This document shows, in pieces, positions 1-7,257 of a stretch of DNA of 10,272 nucleotides. The notes beneath the pieces are model-generated. The model ran no database searches. It was not told the DNA's origin and saw nothing but the letters and a program-made list of their open reading frames with translations. Numbering within the stretch: the stretch's first letter is position 1; each line of letters starts with the position of its first letter. This DNA is from Bacteroidota bacterium (GTDB lineage: Bacteria; Bacteroidota; Bacteroidia; Flavobacteriales; Weeksellaceae). The position numbers were made by a program, and so were the translations under genes. The stretch lies in assembly GCA_023420435.1 (NCBI GenBank), contig JAEZWE010000128.1, positions 1 to 10,272 on the forward strand, written 5' to 3'.

Positions 1-1617
1 CAATATGAGTTAAAAAAAGATTCTATCGCAGCAATTTATTCTAACAAAAATTTTGAAAGAAACGAAAGAAAGTTCATTATTCAAAAGGTTTTTGATGATC
101 AAAAATTAATGATTTTGGAAAACTATCAGGTTTTTCTGAAAAATCTTTATGGATTGGAGCAACAAAAGTTTCGAAATAATTTAATAAATGCTGCAGAACT
201 TTCCAGACATAAAAAAGATGTCGAAGATGTTTCTTCCAAAATTGAAACGCTTAAAAAATCCATTTATCCTGAGAATATTAAAATTGATGAAAATATAATC
301 AGTTTATCTCATGCTAAAGTTCCTGATCTGCCAAAAATTGAAGAACTTGATTTCAATAACTTACTAAAAGAAGAGCAGGAAATTTTGAAAATTCAAAAAG
401 AAATAGCCGCACAAAAAAGTAATCTTAAGAATGAACTGGATTTAAGGTTAAAATTTAGATATAATTTTTATGATAGCGGATCTTCTTTAAATTTTGGACA
501 AGGAAGAACTTTTGCAACGATTGGTGCAACATTCAATTTACCACTTTCTAAAACCAAGGAATATACTGATGAATATATGATTCAGAATTCAGAGGCTAAA
601 TTAAAAAACAATCAAACACTCATAAAAAATACTTTGTACAGTTTTTATAGAGATTATCGGGAAATGCAGGAAGATGTTCAACTTCTAAAAAATAAAAATA
701 AATATTTACAAGAGCTTTTAAAATTAGAATCTCAAGCAGAAAAACTAAAACCGGAAAGTCCGGCTCAATATATTTCTTACACAAAAGAATTAATCGAAAA
801 TCATTTACAGATTTTAGATAAAAAACAGGACTTATTAGAGAAATATTATGAATTTATGCTGATATCCGGCTTTGAACCAGGAGTGAATCATTTTGAAAAA
901 GCTAAGGAAAAATCTGCAAAAATGGAAAACAGGGGAAAAGTTACTTATTTGTGGAATTCATTTTTTTTAGCAAAAAACAACGATTATTTAATTAATTTGC
1001 TTAATTTGTGGCATATAGAAAAGGTTTTTTTGTCCGTTAGTAAGAATTCAGATTTTGTAAAAATTGCAGATTTTCTTCAGCTGGCATCAGAAAACCAAAT
1101 TCAGGTTCACCGTTTAATTGGTGAAAATTCTTACGCACAAAATGATAATGGCTTCAAAAATTTGAAGGAAGTTCTGATTCAGTCTAAAGAATTAGGATTT
1201 GAAGGTATTCATTTGGATATTGAACCTCATGTTTTTGATGACTACAAAGAAAAAATTGAAGTTTATAAAAAAAGAGAAATTGATCTTTTTGTTAATTCAA
1301 AAAAATGGTGCGAAAAAAACAAACAACAACTTAGCATTAGTATTCCTATGCATTTGCCTTTAGATGTTGCAAAAGTTTTGGATCAGCAAAATATTCCGGC
1401 TTATATAATGGCTTATGATGTTTTGTCTTTGGATAAAAAACTTTCTAAAACACAAGAATTGAGAAATGTTTTGAAGGGCAATGCGATTTGGGTTTTCAGA
1501 ATTAACGATTTTAAAAATTTTGAAAGTTTGATGGATGCAGAAACAAAAGTTATAGAAAATAAAGTAGATAAAATTGCGTATTACGATTTATCACAAATGG
1601 ATTTATTTAAGAAATAA
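1..1617 (+). CDS. TolC-like outer-membrane efflux protein fused to a C-terminal GH18-like TIM-barrel domain (5' partial)
   Basis: The reading frame is open from base 1, so the first in-frame ATG at 109 is internal and the N terminus, with any signal peptide, lies outside the window. The visible part is 538 codons. Codons 1-140 are largely helical and Lys/Glu-rich. Codons 145-182 alternate like a transmembrane beta hairpin and end in NLPLSK, as in the second repeat of TolC-family proteins. Codons 186-300 form a long coiled-coil-like helix. Codons 314-535 do not belong to TolC: eight hydrophobic strands can be picked out at about 314, 341, 367, 402, 444, 467, 495 and 525, as in a complete TIM barrel. 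Strand 4 reads GIHLDIEPH (Asp406, Glu408) and strand 6 reads MAYD (470-473), the two hallmarks of GH18-like hydrolases. TolC C termini face the periplasm, so this domain should act there. Its stop overlaps the next start. TolC assignment is fairly sure; hydrolase activity is inferred. Confidence 0.8.
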   Translation, partial: QYELKKDSIAAIYSNKNFERNERKFIIQKVFDDQKLMILENYQVFLKNLYGLEQQKFRNNLINAAELSRHKKDVEDVSSKIETLKKSIYPENIKIDENIISLSHAKVPDLPKIEELDFNNLLKEEQEILKIQKEIAAQKSNLKNELDLRLKFRYNFYDSGSSLNFGQGRTFATIGATFNLPLSKTKEYTDEYMIQNSEAKLKNNQTLIKNTLYSFYRDYREMQEDVQLLKNKNKYLQELLKLESQAEKLKPESPAQYISYTKELIENHLQILDKKQDLLEKYYEFMLISGFEPGVNHFEKAKEKSAKMENRGKVTYLWNSFFLAKNNDYLINLLNLWHIEKVFLSVSKNSDFVKIADFLQLASENQIQVHRLIGENSYAQNDNGFKNLKEVLIQSKELGFEGIHLDIEPHVFDDYKEKIEVYKKREIDLFVNSKKWCEKNKQQLSISIPMHLPLDVAKVLDQQNIPAYIMAYDVLSLDKKLSKTQELRNVLKGNAIWVFRINDFKNFESLMDAETKVIENKVDKIAYYDLSQMDLFKK

Positions 1618-2675
1618 TGGAAATTGATTTTTCAAAAAGAGAAGAAATTACCACAGCAGAAGATGTTAAGGAAACTCCGGTAAAAAAGAGAAAATGGGAT
1701 CGTTATCTTTATTTGGGAATTTTCTTCATCCTTCTTTTATCTTTTTTGAACTGGTTGGTTTCACCCTGGATATTTAATTATGCAGATGGTTTAGTGGTTC
1801 AGGATAGATATGAAGCCAAGTTTAGTGATGACATCAAAGTTTTGCAATACAATGTGAAAGAAGGACAATATGTAAGAAAAGGAGTGCCAATTTTCACTTA
1901 TGAATATTTACAAAAAACAAATGAAATTATTGAAAATTCAAAAGAAGATTCCATAAAAATTCTTTTAGATGAAAACAAAGCAAAAGATGACCTTATAAAT
2001 GTCGATGCCAACATAGAAAAGCGAAGACAGTTGATGGTTGATTTGCAAAAAAGATTAAATTTTTGGAAAGCAGATCGCACAAAAAAAGAAAAATTGGTTT
2101 ATCTGAATGTGATAAACCCAAATGAAATTTCTACAGTGGACAGAACCATTGATGATATTTCATACCAGTTAGCAACCATTAAAGCAGAATATATTGTTCT
2201 GCAGAAGGAAAGAGAATTGATGCTACGAAATATTAACCGTAATACCAATATCGCATCAGCCAAAATTGAACATTTTGTACAGCCAAAAATGGCTACTTTT
2301 TATGCTCCAATTAGCGGTAAAATTGGAAGATTGCGTGTTTATGCAGGGCAAATTGCAACAAAAAATGAAATAGTAACTGCCGTCCTAAAACCAGAATTTT
2401 TTGTGAAAGCTTACATTGAAGTTGATGATTTGGAGCATTTTAAACTAAACGACAAAGTGGCGATAAAACTTCCTTTTGGCAGAGATAATAAAATAAGTGG
2501 AAGAATTTCAAAAATTTATACCGAATCTGAAGCTAAAGAGGATAATATCCTAAAGCCAGATCCAAACGAATCACGATACGGAATTGTAATGGAAGTGGTG
2601 CCCATTGATAAAAAAGCTTGGAGTAAAATTCAAGTTAGTAATATTCCGATAAAAGTGAGGAAGATAAAATTTTAA
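1617..2675 (+). CDS. HlyD-like membrane fusion (periplasmic adaptor) protein
   Basis: This 352-residue protein has a charged cytoplasmic N terminus (1-29), one transmembrane helix (about 30-52), a first half of a biotinyl-lipoyl-like barrel-sandwich (about 58-95, with the typical VKEGQYVRKG turn), a coiled-coil arm (about 100-210), the second lipoyl half (about 222-257, with APISGKIGRL and YAGQ) and a C-terminal beta-barrel region (about 262-352). This is the standard layout of HlyD/EmrA adaptors and of the periplasmic part of Alg44-type polysaccharide fusion proteins. It should sit in the inner membrane and join the synthase to the TolC-like duct. The ATG overlaps the preceding stop in TAATG, which points to translational coupling. 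No PilZ c-di-GMP domain is present; the cytoplasmic tail is too short. No ABC or MFS transporter lies next to it; the partner inner-membrane protein in the cassette is the GT2 two genes on. The family is clear, the substrate is inferred. Confidence 0.88.
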   Translation: MEIDFSKREEITTAEDVKETPVKKRKWDRYLYLGIFFILLLSFLNWLVSPWIFNYADGLVVQDRYEAKFSDDIKVLQYNVKEGQYVRKGVPIFTYEYLQKTNEIIENSKEDSIKILLDENKAKDDLINVDANIEKRRQLMVDLQKRLNFWKADRTKKEKLVYLNVINPNEISTVDRTIDDISYQLATIKAEYIVLQKERELMLRNINRNTNIASAKIEHFVQPKMATFYAPISGKIGRLRVYAGQIATKNEIVTAVLKPEFFVKAYIEVDDLEHFKLNDKVAIKLPFGRDNKISGRISKIYTESEAKEDNILKPDPNESRYGIVMEVVPIDKKAWSKIQVSNIPIKVRKIKF

Positions 2676-2710
2676 AAACTTTATCAAATTTCAAAAAGTA
2701 AAATAGAAAG

Positions 2711-3664
2711 ATGAAACTAATTGAGATACATGGCTACAAAATTTTATTGCTAAAAGGTCATATAGAAAGTGAAACCCTTCCAAATCCGGATGAAGCTGAT
2801 GCATGGATTATTAATTCGGAAAGTCAATGGCATATCCGAAGATTTCTAAGAAAAGTAATTCGAACTAAAGACCCTAAGTTTTTTTTGCAGCCTATTTTTC
2901 TGCAAGATGAATTAATTAAAGATAAAGACGATGTTGCATTTTTTCGATTGGAAAATTTGAGTGATGGTTATATAAAAAACTTGGACATCACAGAAAAAAT
3001 TCCTTTGATAGAAAGAGTGAGGTCTTTTATTGCAACCTATAAAATGGATTCTGAAGAATTAGATTCCACAAGCAGAAATATTCAAAATTTATTTTATTAC
3101 TATTACACTAGAAGGAGAAAATTAATCCCTGTACGAAATCCAAAATCCCTCACAGGATATTCATATCCTCGTTTAGAAGCTTTTTTTATGGAGCGAAGTG
3201 GAGGCTATGAGAAAATTAAAAAATTTTTAAAATTACAGGTTGATGAAGGTTTGTTAACAAGAGAATATGTTAATACTTTTCATTTATGCAGCCACTGTAG
3301 TTCGGGTTTTTTAAATTACCGAGAAAAATGTCCGAAATGCAATGGACATAATCTTTCCGCGGTTTCAATCATTCATCATTTTCGTTGTGCTTATGTTGGA
3401 AAAGAAACCGATTTTAAAAGAAACGGACATTTAATTTGTCCTAAATGTTCTGCTGAACTTAGAAATTTAGGAGTAGATTATGACAAACCAGGAAAATCCT
3501 ATTTATGTTTAAATGATTCCTGCAACAGCGAGTTCCAAAAAACAAAAATTGGGGTTCAGTGTATAGAATGCGGAACAGAACAACAACCAGCAGATTTAAC
3601 AGTGGAAAAAATATATCAATACGACTTTACGCCTAATGCTATTTATAAAATTATAAATATATAG
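2711..3664 (+). CDS. TackOD1-like zinc-ribbon metal-binding protein
   Basis: A 317-residue protein without signal peptide or membrane segment, so probably cytoplasmic. The C-terminal half (about 150-290) has eleven cysteines, mostly in CxxC knuckles: C193/C196, C207/C210, C226, C243/C246, C266/C271 and C284/C287, with a HHFRC segment at 222-226 and a GVDYDKPGKSYLC stretch. I recognise this as the TackOD1 type (thaumarchaeal output domain 1), a predicted metal-binding output domain described from signalling proteins of Thaumarchaeota and also found in bacteria. The N-terminal 65 residues alternate strands and helices, somewhat like a degenerate receiver, but no phospho-acceptor site can be identified. 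It lies 35 bases after the adaptor gene and 8 bases before the glycosyltransferase gene, so a role in controlling or assembling the polysaccharide synthase is likely. The molecular function is unknown; the family name is from memory of the pattern and not from a search. Confidence 0.75.
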   Translation: MKLIEIHGYKILLLKGHIESETLPNPDEADAWIINSESQWHIRRFLRKVIRTKDPKFFLQPIFLQDELIKDKDDVAFFRLENLSDGYIKNLDITEKIPLIERVRSFIATYKMDSEELDSTSRNIQNLFYYYYTRRRKLIPVRNPKSLTGYSYPRLEAFFMERSGGYEKIKKFLKLQVDEGLLTREYVNTFHLCSHCSSGFLNYREKCPKCNGHNLSAVSIIHHFRCAYVGKETDFKRNGHLICPKCSAELRNLGVDYDKPGKSYLCLNDSCNSEFQKTKIGVQCIECGTEQQPADLTVEKIYQYDFTPNAIYKIINI

Positions 3665-3672
3665 TTTTTCAG

Positions 3673-4983
3673 ATGAATGAATTCTGGGATTCATATTTCA
3701 CCCATTTACAAAAAATGGATATCAGAACCATTATGGAATGGGGATGGTATATTTTCGTTTTGGATTTGCCCCGATTTTTAATTCTTGAAGCTATTGTGAT
3801 GTACTGGAGCCTGCATCGACGTTTTATTACCAAAAAAAAATGGGATAATGCAAAAAATCAACTTTTTGCAGAAAATCCTTTAGTAACTATTTTGGTTCCG
3901 GGACATAATGAAGGGAAACATTTGTATAAAATGGTTCAGTCCATTCAAAAGCAAACCTATAAGAACATTGAAATTATTGTTGTAGATGATGGTTCTACAG
4001 ATGATACACCCATCATTGGAAAATCTTTTGAAAACAAAGGTTACATTACAAAATTTTTACGCGGTGAAGTTCGTGGAGGAAAAGCATCTGCAGCAAATTT
4101 AGGACTCCGTTATTCCAAAGGGAAATACGTAGTTCATATCGATGCAGATTCATCTTTGGAAGTGGATGCGGTAGAAAAAGTACTCATTCCTTTTTATCGT
4201 TACGATAATGTTGGCGCAGTTGGAGGAAATTTAATTGTGAGAAATGCAGATGATTCGTTAACGACCACGATGCAGTTTTTAGAATATACTTTAACGATAG
4301 GATTATCGCGAGTTGTTCTCTCAAAATTGGGAATTTACAAAATTGTTTCAGGAGCTTTTGGAGCTTTTCCAATGGAAGTTTTAAATCGAGTTGGAGGTTG
4401 GGATGTGGGGCCTGGTTTAGATGGCGATATTTGTGTAAAAATTAGGAAAATAAATTATAAAATTTTATTTGAAGAGAATGCAATTTGTCAAACTCATGTT
4501 CCGGTAACTTGGAAAATTCTTACTAAGCAAAGATTACGCTGGTCCAGAAGTATTATAAGATTTAGGGTTAGAAAACACGCGGATGTTTGGAATGTTTTCG
4601 ATCGTAATTTCAATATTTTAAATTTTTGGGCTTTTTTGGATAATGTTTTTTTTGTTTTAATTCTCGACTTAACGTGGGTTTTTTACATGTTTAAAATTTT
4701 GGTTGAAAATCCAACATTTTTAATTTATTGGTTTCCGTTCAAATACACTATTTACTTCGTATTGGCGATGTTACAGTTTATTATTGCTCTAAAGATTGTG
4801 AGAGATCGAAAAAGTATTATTAAAAGAATGATTTATGTACCGTTATTTCCTATTTATATGGGATATTACATGAGGATTGTAAGAACAATTTCTTATATTG
4901 ATGAATTGTTTTTCTTTGATTCATATAAAGATGTTTGGAACCCACAAAAGACATCAAAAAAAGCAAGAGAACATGGTGCATAA
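3673..4983 (+). CDS. Processive family-2 glycosyltransferase (membrane polysaccharide synthase)
   Basis: The 436-residue product has an N-terminal membrane segment (about 22-46), a GT-A catalytic domain (about 68-300) and three to four C-terminal membrane segments (about 313-343, 356-377, 386-404). Catalytic landmarks are VPGHNE (75-80), DDGSTD (105-110), the metal-binding DAD (157-159), an acceptor-side acidic site DGD (250-252) where relatives usually carry TED or GED, and QRLRW (286-290), the QxxRW signature of processive enzymes such as NodC, hyaluronan synthase, PgaC and cellulose synthase. It should polymerise a nucleotide-sugar donor at the cytoplasmic face and move the chain through the inner membrane. 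The sugar cannot be read from the sequence. No PilZ domain is attached. It is the last gene of the cassette, starting 8 bases after the TackOD1-like gene; no hairpin terminator follows. The general assignment is firm. Confidence 0.9.
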   Translation: MNEFWDSYFTHLQKMDIRTIMEWGWYIFVLDLPRFLILEAIVMYWSLHRRFITKKKWDNAKNQLFAENPLVTILVPGHNEGKHLYKMVQSIQKQTYKNIEIIVVDDGSTDDTPIIGKSFENKGYITKFLRGEVRGGKASAANLGLRYSKGKYVVHIDADSSLEVDAVEKVLIPFYRYDNVGAVGGNLIVRNADDSLTTTMQFLEYTLTIGLSRVVLSKLGIYKIVSGAFGAFPMEVLNRVGGWDVGPGLDGDICVKIRKINYKILFEENAICQTHVPVTWKILTKQRLRWSRSIIRFRVRKHADVWNVFDRNFNILNFWAFLDNVFFVLILDLTWVFYMFKILVENPTFLIYWFPFKYTIYFVLAMLQFIIALKIVRDRKSIIKRMIYVPLFPIYMGYYMRIVRTISYIDELFFFDSYKDVWNPQKTSKKAREHGA

Positions 4984-5047
4984 TATGCAATAAATACAGA
5001 AAAAATAAAAAAAGTTTCTAATTAATTAAATTATAGCGAATTAGTCG

Positions 5048-5055
5048 TACATTTG
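5048..5055 (+). promoter_or_regulatory. Bacteroidota -7 element TACATTTG for the lipoprotein gene
   Basis: TACATTTG matches the TAnnTTTG consensus exactly and sits 37 bases before the chosen ATG at 5093, in an AT-rich 109-base gap after the glycosyltransferase. Transcription would begin around 5060-5063, leaving a leader of about 30 bases. No clear TTG -33 element is seen at the expected distance, so the upstream half is weak. The site suggests that the lipoprotein gene has its own promoter, although read-through from the cassette is not excluded. Confidence 0.65.
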
Positions 5056-5092
5056 CACGCCCAAAAAATTGAAAAAACAACAACCAAATCTT

Positions 5093-7135
5093 ATGAAAAA
5101 ATTACATTTACTTTCAGGCTTAGGATTCGCTGCGCTTTTAGCGTTTTCAAGTTGTTCTTCGGACGAAATTTCTAAAGACACTGAAAATCCTACTTCCCAG
5201 AACTCAATCACCAATGGTGATATCACTGTAAACTACGGTGAAACAGAATTGAACAAAGCTATTAACTTAATTAATTCACCAGTTCAGTTTACAAAATTGG
5301 CGCAAAACAAAGGAGCTATAAATGCTTCTTCAGCTAAAGCGTCCAATTATACACCAAATCTTACAGGAGCCATTGCAGCAACTGGTAGCAATTGGTATAA
5401 TATTAATAACAGTGAAACTTATTACATTCCTGAAGGAACAACTTTTACAGGAGGTTTCAATTTTAATTCAGCAGGTAAAATTATTGTTTTAGGAACTTTA
5501 GCTGGAACTAGTAACATTAATGTACCAAACAACGGAACTGTTGATGTTGGAAATAATGGTACCATTGCTCAGTCAGTAAACTTTAGATTGAATAATGGAG
5601 GAAAATTGAATAATTATGGTCTAGTAAATTATTCTCAATCTACGATTTCAGGAATTGTTTATAATTACAATGAACTAAATTTTACAGGAAATATGGATCT
5701 AAATAGTTCATCAAATGTTAACAACAACTGTAAAATGAGTTTTAAAGGTGGAAATAACAACCTAAATTCTAATTTGAACAACGCTGGAACTTTAACTTTC
5801 TTAAGTGGATTTAAAATTAATGGTTCATCAGTTCTTAACTTAATGCCAGGTTCATTCACAGAAGTTAAAGGCGGAACTATTGATATTAACGGAAAAATCA
5901 GTAATTCTGCAAACGGATTTGCAAGATTTGATGTTTCTAATGCAAGTTTCGGTAATGTAAATTCTAAACCTGCTGTTTTAGGATTTATCGATATGAACTT
6001 TACAAACACCAACTACAGTATTTTCAATGGAAACAGCAATAAAAAAGATGCTAATGTTACTTTAAATGCTAATACGTACATCGTAGGAAACGAATGTGTT
6101 GCACAAAAAGGAACACAACCTTGTAATAATGATCAGTTATCATTTAATTTAGTGGCAAATGTTCAAAGCCCTGTCATCAACGGAAAAACATTAAGCGCAA
6201 CTGATGTTAAAGTAAACGGAAATTACGCTTATGTTTCATATCATACCAATGATGAAATGTATGATAACTCACCTTTTGGAGCAGTAAGAATTATTAATAT
6301 TTCAGATTATATCAATCCATCAATGGCAAGTGAAGCTACTTTCTTAAATGCTGAATTTAACGGAATTGATGTTAGCAATAATACATTATATGCTGTTGGA
6401 GGAAACAAAAACGGAGCAAGATTAGTAACAACACCTTTAACAAATGGTTTGTTTAATACTTCTGATCTTTCGGTTTTCAAACAGTTTTCTTTACCAAGTG
6501 CTACTGCAAAAAATTCATTCTTTTATAATAATTTCCTTTGGGTGGTTTCTGGAGCAACAAATGGTGGATATTTTAAATTAGATCCTAACAATAATTATTC
6601 AGTTTCTGAACAACTTTATAGCAATGGACAAAGAGCAAAATATATCGCTCGTAACAATACTTATCAAGTTTTCTTTGCTGTGGAAACAACAGGAGCTTTC
6701 CTAAGAATTGCAGATTTGAATGGTGCAAATGTTAGAACTTACAATTATTCATCATTAGCACAAAATGTTACCAACGGTAAAAACGGAATTACACTAGATA
6801 ACGATTACGCATACATCGCACTAAGTGATAAAGGTGTTGCTAAAATTAAATTAAGTGATGGAACTTTAGCCAATCATTTTTTACCGAGTAATTTTACCCA
6901 AAATGGACAAAATGTATTCAGTGGAGGTCTTACCAATTCAGTGGCAATTAACGACTGTTATCTATACTTGGCAAATGGTGGAGATGGAGTTATTGTAATG
7001 AACAAAAATACATTTAGTGTGGTAGGATATTACCATATTAGCAACGGAACTTCTGCAAACTTTGTGTATGTAAATAACGGAGTAATCTTCGTAGGAAACG
7101 GAGTAGGAGGTCTTAGTATCTTGAAAAAGAACTAA
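5093..7135 (+). CDS. Putative surface lipoprotein with beta-helix-like and beta-propeller-like regions
   Basis: I take the ATG at 5093, giving 680 residues. It directly begins a signal peptide (MKK, then a hydrophobic core to residue 18) ending in the lipobox FSSC with Cys21. An in-frame TTG at 5069 would place eight extra residues ahead of it and is less likely. After the Cys comes SSDE, resembling the acidic lipoprotein export signal that sends Bacteroidota lipoproteins to the cell surface. Residues about 100-315 are very rich in Asn and Gly with short repeating units (NNGT, LNNGG, NNAGT) typical of right-handed beta helices. Cys335 and Cys344 may form a disulfide at the domain border. Residues about 355-680 contain repeated blocks of the type NGNYAYVSY, DNDYAYIAL and NDCYLYLAN followed by GV(A/I)-type strands, as in LVIVD-like beta propellers. 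No type IX C-terminal sorting domain is recognised. Binding of a polysaccharide or adhesion is possible, but the function is unknown. Confidence 0.8.
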   Translation: MKKLHLLSGLGFAALLAFSSCSSDEISKDTENPTSQNSITNGDITVNYGETELNKAINLINSPVQFTKLAQNKGAINASSAKASNYTPNLTGAIAATGSNWYNINNSETYYIPEGTTFTGGFNFNSAGKIIVLGTLAGTSNINVPNNGTVDVGNNGTIAQSVNFRLNNGGKLNNYGLVNYSQSTISGIVYNYNELNFTGNMDLNSSSNVNNNCKMSFKGGNNNLNSNLNNAGTLTFLSGFKINGSSVLNLMPGSFTEVKGGTIDINGKISNSANGFARFDVSNASFGNVNSKPAVLGFIDMNFTNTNYSIFNGNSNKKDANVTLNANTYIVGNECVAQKGTQPCNNDQLSFNLVANVQSPVINGKTLSATDVKVNGNYAYVSYHTNDEMYDNSPFGAVRIINISDYINPSMASEATFLNAEFNGIDVSNNTLYAVGGNKNGARLVTTPLTNGLFNTSDLSVFKQFSLPSATAKNSFFYNNFLWVVSGATNGGYFKLDPNNNYSVSEQLYSNGQRAKYIARNNTYQVFFAVETTGAFLRIADLNGANVRTYNYSSLAQNVTNGKNGITLDNDYAYIALSDKGVAKIKLSDGTLANHFLPSNFTQNGQNVFSGGLTNSVAINDCYLYLANGGDGVIVMNKNTFSVVGYYHISNGTSANFVYVNNGVIFVGNGVGGLSILKKN

Positions 7136-7152
7136 AATTTCAAAAAATAAAT

Positions 7153-7188
7153 AAAAAAATCCTTCAGAATGTTCTGAAGGATTTTTTT
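7153..7188. terminator. Bidirectional hairpin terminator between convergent genes
   Basis: Arms at 7153-7169 and 7172-7188 are perfect reverse complements (17 pairs if fully zipped, in practice with a small loop around the central TG). The core is ATCCTTCAGAA with its complement. The right arm ends in eight T on the plus strand and the left arm gives seven T when read on the minus strand, so it can stop transcription both from the lipoprotein gene, 17 bases past its stop, and from porX. Confidence 0.9.
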
Positions 7189-7197
7189 TAACAAAAA

Positions 7198-7224
7198 GCG
7201 GAAAAAATCTAAGATTTTTTCCGC
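7198..7224 (-). terminator. Rho-independent terminator of porX
   Basis: GCGGAAAAAATCT at 7198-7210 and its exact complement at 7212-7224 flank a single central base. Read on the minus strand the hairpin is followed directly by TTTTTGTT, and it lies about 34 bases beyond the porX stop. On the plus strand it lacks a T run, so it serves mainly porX, with 7153-7188 as a second stop. Confidence 0.82.
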
Positions 7225-7257
7225 CCAAAGCCCAAAGCAAATAAACTATGAAAAAAA

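Noticed and set aside
109..111. ATG at 109 as the true start of the first gene
   Set aside because: The frame stays open without a stop back to base 1 and the translated upstream codons look like the same helical protein; TolC proteins also need a signal peptide, which is absent here.
1617..2675. Drug efflux (EmrA-type) role for the adaptor and TolC
   Set aside because: No MFS or ABC transporter is present in the window and the co-directional inner-membrane partner is a GT2 synthase; it stays possible only if a transporter gene lies just upstream.
5069..5071. TTG at 5069 as start of the lipoprotein gene
   Set aside because: The ATG at 5093 gives a textbook lipoprotein signal peptide; the TTG would add eight polar residues ahead of it.
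5500..5900. CRISPR-like or tandem DNA repeats in the lipoprotein gene
   Set aside because: The repetition is at the level of short Asn/Gly peptide motifs and the DNA units are not conserved or evenly spaced.
5665..6012. Minus-strand open frame of 115 codons inside the lipoprotein gene
   Set aside because: Its product mirrors the Asn/Gly-rich repeats of the plus-strand gene, has no recognisable features and no promoter; a shadow frame.
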